In this document: one piece after another, positions 1-5,659 of the stretch
Numbering within the stretch: position 1 is the stretch's first letter
How the letters are laid out: every line of letters starts with the position of its first letter
Source: Clostridia bacterium
GTDB taxonomy: Bacteria; Bacillota; Clostridia; UBA1381
NCBI GenBank assembly: GCA_017521775.1
Contig: JAFXBO010000139.1
Location: 1 to 9,220, forward strand
Length of the DNA stretch: 9,220 nt
Direction of reading: 5' to 3'
Translations under genes and position numbers: made by a program
Notes under the pieces: model-generated
Told to the model about the DNA's origin: nothing
Database searches by the model: none
Seen by the model: only the letters and a program-made list of their open reading frames with translations

Positions 1-768
1 CCGGGGCAGTTTATTATTCTTCGTTCAGATGATGACGCAGAAAGAATTCCTTTAACTGTTGCAGGTTGTAACGAAAAAGAGGGGACAGTAAAAATAATTT
101 TTCAGCTTGTTGGTGCTGGAACAATGCGTCTTGGTGCCAAAAATGAAGGAGATTATATTTCTGATTTTGTCGGTCCTTTGGGAGTTGCAACTCATACAGA
201 CGGAATAAAAAATGTTTGTATTGTCGGTGGTGGCGTTGGCTGTGCTATTGCAATGCCTGTTGCCGAAGAATTTCATCGACTCGGTGCCGAAGTAACAAGT
301 ATTATCGGCTTTAGAAATAAAGATTTACTAATTTTGGAAGATGAATTTTCAAAATGTAGCGACAATTTAACTATTGTAACCGACGACGGAAGCTATGGCG
401 AAAAAGGTAATGTCACAATGCCTTTGGAAAAAATGCTTTCAGGTGGTGCTAAATTTGATAGAATTATTGCAATAGGTCCACTTATTATGATGAAATATGT
501 AGTTGAAACTGCAAAGAAATTTAATGTCCCTGTCACAGTCTCTATGAATCCGATTATGATTGACGGAACAGGTATGTGTGGAGGATGCCGTTTGACACTT
601 AACAAGGATGGCAAGAAAATAACAAAATTTGCCTGCATTGATGGTCCTGATTTTGACGGATATGAGGTCGACTTTGACGATGCAATGGCAAGAGGAACTA
701 TGTATCGTGATTTTGAACGCCACGCATATGAAGAAACTTGTAATTTATTAAACAGAGGTGAGAATTAA
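1..768 (+). CDS. nfnA: NfnA: ferredoxin:NADP+ oxidoreductase small subunit (5' partial)
   Basis: This is the small flavoprotein subunit of the NADH-dependent reduced ferredoxin:NADP+ oxidoreductase, also annotated as sulfide dehydrogenase subunit and related to the electron-transfer subunit of dihydroorotate dehydrogenase. The frame is open from base 1 (it reads PGQFIILRSDDD), so the ATG at 124 is internal and the true start lies upstream of the window; 255 residues are visible. They cover the end of the FAD-binding barrel (PGQF, IPLTVAG, GAGTMRLG), the NAD-binding Rossmann part (VCIVGGGVGCAIAMP, about bases 211-255) and the C-terminal [2Fe-2S] region: a CGGC pair (Cys codons at 577 and 586) and a Cys at 634 followed by DGPDFDG. 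In characterised Nfn complexes this cluster has three Cys ligands and one Asp, which fits three cluster-region Cys here. The stop (766-768) lies one base before nfnB, so the two subunits are probably made together. Family assignment is strong; NAD(H) as substrate is inferred from homology. Confidence 0.9.
   Translation, partial: PGQFIILRSDDDAERIPLTVAGCNEKEGTVKIIFQLVGAGTMRLGAKNEGDYISDFVGPLGVATHTDGIKNVCIVGGGVGCAIAMPVAEEFHRLGAEVTSIIGFRNKDLLILEDEFSKCSDNLTIVTDDGSYGEKGNVTMPLEKMLSGGAKFDRIIAIGPLIMMKYVVETAKKFNVPVTVSMNPIMIDGTGMCGGCRLTLNKDGKKITKFACIDGPDFDGYEVDFDDAMARGTMYRDFERHAYEETCNLLNRGEN
754..762 (+). promoter_or_regulatory. Shine-Dalgarno site that sets the nfnB start
   Basis: AGAGGTGAG lies in the last codons of nfnA, seven bases before the ATG at 770. 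It favours that ATG over the in-frame GTG at 758, which is itself part of the Shine-Dalgarno sequence. The stop and start arrangement TAAAATG implies coupled translation of the two subunits. Confidence 0.8.
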
Positions 769-769
769 A

Positions 770-2179
770 ATGCCTATCGATCCAAAAAGAAATGAAATGC
801 CAACTCAAGAACCCCAGATAAGAGCAAAAAACTTTTCCGAGGTTTCATTGGGATATACAGAGGAGTTGGCTGTTTTAGAAGCAAACAGATGTTTAAATTG
901 TAAAAATGCACCTTGTGTTAACGGTTGTCCAGTAAGCATTAATATTCCTCAGTTTATTTCATATATTAAGGAAAAAGATTTTGAGGGTGCATATTTGGAA
1001 ATCTCAAAATCATCAGCTCTTCCTGCAGTTTGTGGAAGAGTTTGTCCACAGGAATTGCAATGCGAAAATAAATGTACTCTTGGAATTAAGTTTGAGCCTG
1101 TTGCAATAGGCAGACTTGAAAGATTTGTTGCAGACTGGCATAATGAAAATACCACAAAAGCGCCTGAAAAACCAAATTCAAACGGTCACAAGGTTTGTGT
1201 TGTCGGCTCAGGACCTTCAGGGTTAACCTGTGCAGGAGATTTGGCACGTAAAGGTTATGAAGTCACAATTTACGAAGCATTGCATACTGCAGGCGGAGTT
1301 TTGGTTTATGGTATTCCTGAATTCAGACTCCCAAAAAGCATTGTTGCAAAGGAAATAGACTCTCTTAAGGCTTTGGGTGTCAATATTGAAACTAATGTTG
1401 TAATAGGAAAAACTTTGACAGTTGATGAACTGTTGGAAATGGGATATGAGGCAGTTTATATTGCATCAGGTGCAGGACTACCTAACTTTATGAATATTCC
1501 CGGTGAATCCCTAAAGGGTGTATACTCTGCCAACGAATTCTTAACAAGAAGTAATCTTATGAAATCCTATCAGGATAACCCCACAACACCTATTATGAAG
1601 GGTGGCAAGGTTGCAGTTGTCGGTGGTGGAAATGTTGCGATGGACGCTGCAAGAACTGCTTTGAGATTGGGTGCCGAAAAGGTTTATGTTGTTTATCGTC
1701 GTTCAATGGATGAGCTTCCTGCCAGAAAAGAAGAGGTTGAACACGCAATCGAGGAAGGAATTGAATTTAAGCTATTAAACAATCCTGTTGAAATCTTAGG
1801 ATATAATAACCCTGATGACCCAAAGGACTCTAAAAATGGTTTTGTGTCAGGTATGAAATGTATTAAAATGGAATTGGGAGAGCCTGATGAACGAGGCAGA
1901 AGAAGACCTGTTGAGGTAGCAGGCAGTGAATTTGTGTTAGATGTTGACACTGTTATAATCTCAATCGGAACATCTCCAAATCCTCTTATAACAAGCACAA
2001 CCGATGGACTTGAGGTCACAAAAAAAGGTGGCATCGTCACAGACGAAGAAACAGGAAAAACAACCCGTCCGTTAGTTTATGCAGGCGGTGACGCTGTTAC
2101 AGGTGCTGCGACAGTTATTTCTGCGATGGGTGCAGGAAAAACTGCTGCAAAAGCAATTGATGAAATGTTGTCAAAATAA
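770..2179 (+). CDS. nfnB: NfnB: ferredoxin:NADP+ oxidoreductase large subunit (GltD-like)
   Basis: This is the large subunit of the bifurcating Nfn complex, often annotated gltA/gltD (glutamate synthase small-subunit-like). With NfnA it reversibly couples reduced ferredoxin plus NADH to formation of two NADPH in the cytoplasm. The 469 residues begin MPIDPKRNEMP, a typical family start. The N-terminal Fe-S domain has eight cysteines: C41, C44, C49, C53 (C-x2-C-x4-C-x3-CP) and C88, C92, C98, C102, enough for two [4Fe-4S] clusters. Known NfnB proteins use a Glu as one ligand; I cannot say which residue that would be here. The FAD site GSGPSG is at 146-151 and the second Rossmann motif GGGNVAMDAAR at 285-295. 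YRRS at 309-312 is the usual NADPH phosphate-binding arginine pair, and AGGDAVTGAATV at 438-449 is the C-terminal FAD motif. No large glutamate synthase subunit is nearby, whereas nfnA directly precedes it, so Nfn is preferred over GltD. The gene ends at the hairpin at 2180. Confidence 0.92.
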   Translation: MPIDPKRNEMPTQEPQIRAKNFSEVSLGYTEELAVLEANRCLNCKNAPCVNGCPVSINIPQFISYIKEKDFEGAYLEISKSSALPAVCGRVCPQELQCENKCTLGIKFEPVAIGRLERFVADWHNENTTKAPEKPNSNGHKVCVVGSGPSGLTCAGDLARKGYEVTIYEALHTAGGVLVYGIPEFRLPKSIVAKEIDSLKALGVNIETNVVIGKTLTVDELLEMGYEAVYIASGAGLPNFMNIPGESLKGVYSANEFLTRSNLMKSYQDNPTTPIMKGGKVAVVGGGNVAMDAARTALRLGAEKVYVVYRRSMDELPARKEEVEHAIEEGIEFKLLNNPVEILGYNNPDDPKDSKNGFVSGMKCIKMELGEPDERGRRRPVEVAGSEFVLDVDTVIISIGTSPNPLITSTTDGLEVTKKGGIVTDEETGKTTRPLVYAGGDAVTGAATVISAMGAGKTAAKAIDEMLSK

Positions 2180-2213
2180 AAAAGTTCGGAGTGGATAATC
2201 ACTCCGAACTTTT
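2180..2213. terminator. Bidirectional rho-independent terminator between nfnB and the arsR-type gene
   Basis: A perfect 14-bp inverted repeat, AAAAGTTCGGAGTG and its complement, surrounds a six-base loop (GATAAT, 2194-2199). Its left arm begins directly at the nfnB stop and its right arm ends one base before the stop of the opposing arsR-type gene. Read on the - strand the stem is followed by TTTTTTATTTT, a good U-tract; on the + strand the tract is TTTTATTAATTTT, which is weaker. One hairpin therefore probably ends both convergent transcripts. Confidence 0.9.
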
Positions 2214-2214
2214 A

Positions 2215-2580
2215 TTAATTTTCTGTCTGTTCATTAATATGAATTAATACCTGTTCGATTATATTTTCAATATGTTCATCACCAAGTGCATAGAAAGTGT
2301 TTTTCCCGTCACGCCTTGAACGGACAAGCCTTGCCTCTTTCAAAACCTTTAGTTGATGGCTTATTGCAGACTGGCTCATTTTCAACGAATCACAAATCTC
2401 TGCCACACATTTTTCCGAACTGAACAACACCCATAGAATTCTCATTCTTGTAGGGTCTCCGAAAATCTTAAATACATTTGATAAATCATTTATAATCTCA
2501 GTTGTGGGAAGCTCATTTTTGAGCATATTAATTATATTTTTGTTATATTTGCAATGCTCACATTGATTATTACATTCCAT
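2215..2580 (-). CDS. ArsR/SmtB-family metal-sensing repressor (CadC/SmtB-like)
   Basis: This 121-residue winged-helix repressor belongs to the ArsR/SmtB family, whose members leave DNA when they bind metal. The DNA-recognition helix is around MSQSAISHQL (68-77), and the wing is around RRDGKNTFYALG (89-100). The helix-5 metal site is complete: D101, H103, H114 and E117, the same residues and spacing as the zinc site of SmtB and the regulatory site of CadC. The second site (alpha3N) is altered. C3-x3-C7 followed by C10 at the N-terminus resembles the CadC N-terminal Cys pair and C58 is present, but the partner of the CadC CVC motif is alanine (A60); C63 lies nearby. Zinc or a similar divalent ion is the likely signal, by homology. 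A Shine-Dalgarno site (GAGAGGA, 2588-2594) lies seven bases before the ATG, and the sigma gene ends 19 bases upstream, so this is probably the last gene of the lysS operon. No metal transporter is in the window, so its target is unknown. Confidence 0.88.
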   Translation of the reverse strand: MECNNQCEHCKYNKNIINMLKNELPTTEIINDLSNVFKIFGDPTRMRILWVLFSSEKCVAEICDSLKMSQSAISHQLKVLKEARLVRSRRDGKNTFYALGDEHIENIIEQVLIHINEQTEN

Positions 2581-2599
2581 TTTAAATTCCTCTCATCTT

Positions 2600-3328
2600 T
2601 TATCTGAAATATAAATCTCTCAATTTTTTTAATGTTGTTCTTTCCAATCTTGAAACATACATCTGAGAAACACCCCATTGTGCTGCAATTTCTGATTGTG
2701 TTTCTTCGTTATAGTATCTTTTATTAATAAGCTCAAGCTCCTTTTCGTTAAGCTTTTTTAAAGACTTATTCAAGAAGTCCTTATCCTCAATCAACAGATA
2801 TCCCGAATCCTCTTTACCAAGGAAATTTGATAAACTCATTTCTCCGTCGGCAAAAGCCTCATATTCAAGGGATTTTATAAACCCTGCCCCTCCGGCTTTT
2901 TCTGCTTTTTCTAAGTCTTTTTCGGAAAGATTTAGAATTCTTGCCAGTTCCTGATGGGAAACCTCATTATTTTCAGCCGAGCGTTTAATTCTCTCTGCTT
3001 TATAAAAGATTTCATAAAGTGGTCTTGGAATTTTTATAAAATTACCTTTATCGCGAAAATATCTTCTTATTTCTCCTAAAACAGTAGGCGTTGCAAAGGT
3101 TGCAAACATAACACCCCTGTCAGGGTCAAATCGCTCAACTGCGTATAGAATTCCAAGCGATGCAACCTGAAAAATATCGTCATAATCAATTCCACGATTG
3201 ATAAATTTCTTTGAAAGTATCTTGGCTATATAAAGATATTTTTCAACTATTTCATCACGAAGCTTAGTATCCCCTGTTTCTTTATATTTCTTAAAAAGAG
3301 AATATTCCCTTTCCTTTTCACAGGTCAT
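2600..3328 (-). CDS. SigB/SigF/SigG-type alternative RNA polymerase sigma factor
   Basis: This is a 242-residue sigma-70 family protein of the group containing general-stress SigB and the sporulation factors SigF and SigG. Region 2 spans about 28-98, with DDIFQVASLGILYAVERFDP in core-binding 2.1-2.2 and TFATPTVLGEIRRYFRD in 2.3-2.4. Region 3 is about 105-150. Region 4 is about 188-240, with a helix-turn-helix at QSEIAAQWGVSQMYVSRLER. The ISQ/VSQMxVSRLxR signature and length match SigB/F/G, and there is no ECF shortening. The ATG at 3328 is preferred because the lysS stop and this codon form TGATATG, a classic reinitiation junction. A TTG at 3343 would add five residues and overlap lysS, but neither start has a clear Shine-Dalgarno site. 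SigF normally follows spoIIAA-spoIIAB and SigG follows sigE; neither is here, nor is an RsbW-like anti-sigma gene. Which member it is, and what activates it, cannot be told from the sequence. Confidence 0.88.
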   Translation of the reverse strand: MTCEKEREYSLFKKYKETGDTKLRDEIVEKYLYIAKILSKKFINRGIDYDDIFQVASLGILYAVERFDPDRGVMFATFATPTVLGEIRRYFRDKGNFIKIPRPLYEIFYKAERIKRSAENNEVSHQELARILNLSEKDLEKAEKAGGAGFIKSLEYEAFADGEMSLSNFLGKEDSGYLLIEDKDFLNKSLKKLNEKELELINKRYYNEETQSEIAAQWGVSQMYVSRLERTTLKKLRDLYFR

Positions 3329-3329
3329 A

Positions 3330-4874
3330 TCAGTTGTTTTCAAGAGTTTTCATAGTCGGGAATAATAAAACATCACGAATTGCAGCTGAATCTGTGAAAA
3401 GCATACACATTCTGTCGATACCATATCCAATACCGCCTGTTGGTGCCATACCAATCTCCAAAGCTCTCATAAAGTCTTCATCTGTTGTGTTTGCTTCATC
3501 GTCACCCAATGCGAGTAAAGCCTCCTGAGCCTTAAATCTTTCTCTTTGGTCTATTGGGTCATTAAGCTCCGAATATGCATTAGCCATTTCCCAACCATTC
3601 ATAAAGAACTCAAATCTTTCAACATAATCAGGATTTTCAGGCTTTTTCTTTGTCAAAGGTGAAATTTCAACAGGGTGGTCCATAACAAATGTAGGTTGTA
3701 ATAAATGCTCTTCGACAAATTCCTCAAAGAACAGGTTAAGAATGTCACCCTTTGTGTGATGTGCTTCATATTCAACGTGGTGCTCATCAGCAATCTTTTT
3801 AGCCTCTTCAGTTGAGTTTATTTCATTAAAATCAACACCTGAATACTTTTTAACTGCATCAAGCATTGTAATTCTTTCAAATGGCTTACCCAAATCCATT
3901 TCGATACCGTTATAAACAATTTTGGTTGTTCCCAAAACCTCATTTGCAACATGACGGAAAAGATTTTCAGTTAAATCCATCATACCGTGATAATCTGTGT
4001 ATGCCTGATATAATTCCATCAATGTGAATTCAGGGTTATGTCTTGTATCAAGGCACTCATTTCTGAAAACTCTGCCAATTTCATAAACCTTTTCCAATCC
4101 ACCGACAATAAGTCTCTTTAAATATAGCTCCAATGAAATTCTTAGCTTAAAATCTTCATCCAAAGCATTAAAATGTGTTTCAAAAGGACGTGCTGCTGCA
4201 CCACCTGCATTTGCAACAAGCACAGGTGTTTCAACCTCTAAAAATCCTAAAGAATCCAGATATCTTCTGATTGAAGAAAGAATTTGTGAACGCTTGATAA
4301 AGGTATCCTTAACTTCCCTGTTCATTATTAAATCAACATATCTTTGGCGATATCTCATATCTGTATCCACAAGACCATGGAACTTTTCAGGAAGAGGAAT
4401 AAGTGACTTTGATAATAAAGTAATTTCACTTACTCTAACAGATATTTCACCTGTCTGAGTTGTGAACACTTCACCCTTTGCTCCGATTATATCACCAATA
4501 TCAAGCTTTTTAAATCTTGCATATTCTTCTTCGCCCAAAATATCGTTTTTAACAAAAAGCTGAACCTGACCTTCTCTGTCTGCGATATGAACAAAACCAA
4601 CCTTACCCATACCTCTTTTTGACATAATTCTTCCTGCCACAGAAACAACTTGTCCGTCAAGAGGAGAAATTTTTGCGATAATCTCTTTTTCTTCGCCTCT
4701 TGCAACAACTGTACGTTCCTCTTCTTTAGCACCCTCGGAAATATCCTTTGATGTATGAGTTCTGTCATATTTTGTAATTTTAAAAGGGTCTTTTCCTGCC
4801 TCTTGTAATTCCTTTAGCTTATCTCTTCTCACCTGCAAAAGCTGTGATAATTGCACTTCATTGTTTTCCATCAT
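3330..4874 (-). CDS. lysS: Lysyl-tRNA synthetase, class II
   Basis: This cytoplasmic enzyme charges tRNA-Lys using ATP and lysine. The 514 residues carry an N-terminal helix and an OB-fold anticodon-binding domain (about 75-160, including VSVAGRIMSKRGMGK). The catalytic domain has the dimer-interface region around 195-220 (LGFLEVETPVL), motif 2 around FRNECLDTRHNPEF (270-283) and motif 3 at GGIGYGIDRMCMLF (480-493). Two details differ from the usual bacterial form. A charged segment of about 20 extra residues lies between SKDI (42-45) and the OB fold, and motif 2 has Cys where RNEG is usual. Two adjacent ATGs (4874 and 4871) fit the upstream AAAGGA at 4881-4886 with spacings of six and nine bases, so the start is uncertain by one codon. 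It begins 19 bases after the lipoprotein gene and its stop is fused to the sigma start, indicating one transcript. There is no room for a T-box leader directly upstream. Confidence 0.96.
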   Translation of the reverse strand: MMENNEVQLSQLLQVRRDKLKELQEAGKDPFKITKYDRTHTSKDISEGAKEEERTVVARGEEKEIIAKISPLDGQVVSVAGRIMSKRGMGKVGFVHIADREGQVQLFVKNDILGEEEYARFKKLDIGDIIGAKGEVFTTQTGEISVRVSEITLLSKSLIPLPEKFHGLVDTDMRYRQRYVDLIMNREVKDTFIKRSQILSSIRRYLDSLGFLEVETPVLVANAGGAAARPFETHFNALDEDFKLRISLELYLKRLIVGGLEKVYEIGRVFRNECLDTRHNPEFTLMELYQAYTDYHGMMDLTENLFRHVANEVLGTTKIVYNGIEMDLGKPFERITMLDAVKKYSGVDFNEINSTEEAKKIADEHHVEYEAHHTKGDILNLFFEEFVEEHLLQPTFVMDHPVEISPLTKKKPENPDYVERFEFFMNGWEMANAYSELNDPIDQRERFKAQEALLALGDDEANTTDEDFMRALEIGMAPTGGIGYGIDRMCMLFTDSAAIRDVLLFPTMKTLENN

Positions 4875-4893
4875 TCGTTATCCTTTCCGTACA

Positions 4894-5577
4894 TTATTCA
4901 ACAGGAATTTCTACCCCTGCCTGTTTATATTGTAATCCTATGCTAACCCCATCATTTTCAGGGAACATAACTACTCTTAATTCAGTATCATCTAAAAGCC
5001 AACCTGTTCTAAACTGTAATTTTCCTGCTTTAACAAGCTCTAATTGTATCGCCTTATCTTCAGTTTCATCCTCAGGGTTTGAATACACAAGATTTGCAAT
5101 TCCCGGTTCGCCAAACCTACTTCTTAAAGACTCAACCAACTCCATATAATCATCAACGGTGATTGGTTCGTCAGACTTGTTTTGTGAAATAAAGAAAATG
5201 CCCTGAACAAGCTTTCCATCCTTAAAGGTATATTCTGCATCAGCAGGGAAGCCCTCTTCTCTTAGTCTTGTATAATACATCTTATTTTCACTTGGTTCTC
5301 TGTATCCTGTACCCTGAGCATAAGAAACCTCATCCTTTGTCATTCCCCATTTCAAATTTCTGAAATCTGCTTCCTCAGGGGAAAGAGTCTTCTTTGTATC
5401 ATCAATAACCAATCCTGTGTTAAATGAATCGTCAATGTTAACAACATAATCACTTTGTTGTTCCTCAGGAATATCCATAGAGCCATCGCTGACTTGGACC
5501 TCTTGTGCTGTTTGTCCACACGAGCAAAGCAATAGCACATTAATTGCCAATATTAGAGTAAAAAAATTTTTTTTCAT
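4894..5577 (-). CDS. Predicted lipoprotein of unknown function
   Basis: I do not recognise a named family with confidence. The 227-residue protein starts MKKN, has a hydrophobic segment (FFTLILAINVLLL, about 5-17) and a lipobox LCSC in which C20 would be lipidated. It should therefore be exported and anchored to the outer face of the membrane. An acidic, low-complexity linker follows (about 22-68). From about residue 70 there is a compact domain beginning FRNLKWGMTKDEV (72-84), a motif seen in various bacterial lipoproteins with small alpha/beta domains of the SmpA/OmlA sort. Alternating strands follow (AEYTFKDGKLVQGIFF; LRVVMFP) along with a helix around 143-154. The start at 5577 is chosen because AGGAAGG (5586-5592) lies eight bases upstream; an in-frame ATG at 5598 would overlap that site and add charged residues before the signal peptide. 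It is first in the lysS operon, directly behind a strong promoter. No cysteine other than C18 and C20 is present, so a cysteine-rich metal site is unlikely. Confidence 0.8.
   Translation of the reverse strand: MKKNFFTLILAINVLLLCSCGQTAQEVQVSDGSMDIPEEQQSDYVVNIDDSFNTGLVIDDTKKTLSPEEADFRNLKWGMTKDEVSYAQGTGYREPSENKMYYTRLREEGFPADAEYTFKDGKLVQGIFFISQNKSDEPITVDDYMELVESLRSRFGEPGIANLVYSNPEDETEDKAIQLELVKAGKLQFRTGWLLDDTELRVVMFPENDGVSIGLQYKQAGVEIPVE
5560..5574 (-). repeat. A8T7 homopolymer tract at the lipoprotein start codon
   Basis: Directly after the lipoprotein ATG the coding strand reads eight A then seven T, coding for Lys-Lys-Asn-Phe-Phe. A one-base slip here would shift the frame at the third codon. 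Such tracts are common in AT-rich signal peptides, so this is recorded as a sequence property and not as a proven switch. Confidence 0.6.
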
Positions 5578-5585
5578 AGTATCTT

Positions 5586-5592
5586 CCTTCCT
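5586..5592 (-). promoter_or_regulatory. Shine-Dalgarno site of the lipoprotein gene
   Basis: AGGAAGG on the - strand, eight bases before the ATG at 5577. It decides between that ATG and the upstream in-frame ATG at 5598, which lies partly within the same purine-rich stretch. Confidence 0.8.
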
Positions 5593-5611
5593 AACCAAAT
5601 CACTACTCTAA

Positions 5612-5640
5612 ATTATATCGCATTATACCCAAAAAATCAA
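5612..5640 (-). promoter_or_regulatory. Housekeeping (SigA-type) promoter of the lipoprotein-lysS-sigma-arsR operon
   Basis: On the - strand, TTGATT (5635-5640) is a four-of-six match to the -35 box and TATAAT (5612-5617) is a perfect -10 box, separated by exactly 17 bases. Transcription would start near 5605, leaving a leader of roughly 28 bases, too short for a riboswitch or T-box. A second TATAAT at 5622-5627 lies inside the spacer but has no -35 box at a suitable distance. This is the only promoter-like region in the 82-base gap. Confidence 0.75.
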
Positions 5641-5659
5641 TAGGATATAGCAATTTAAT

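Noticed and set aside
393..723. Open frames on the - strand inside nfnA
   Set aside because: They are shadows of a conserved coding frame, with low-complexity translations and no start signals.
758..760. GTG as the start of nfnB
   Set aside because: It lies inside the Shine-Dalgarno sequence serving the ATG at 770, and the family begins at MPxDPKRNEMP.
2180..2213. Inverted repeat as an ArsR/SmtB operator
   Set aside because: It is a long GC-centred stem with flanking T-tracts placed exactly between two convergent stops, which fits a terminator better than an AT-rich operator upstream of a gene.
3341..3343. TTG as the start of the sigma gene
   Set aside because: It overlaps lysS and has no ribosome binding site; the ATG at 3328 sits in a tight stop-start junction. 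It cannot be fully excluded.
4844..5149. Open frame on the + strand across the lysS start and lipoprotein gene
   Set aside because: It is antisense to two well-supported genes, has no ribosome binding site and shows no family features.
5596..5598. ATG as the start of the lipoprotein
   Set aside because: It overlaps the purine-rich ribosome binding site and would place charged residues before the signal peptide.
5578..5659. T-box or riboswitch leader for the lysS operon
   Set aside because: The predicted leader is only about 28 bases and contains no hairpin or T-box sequence.
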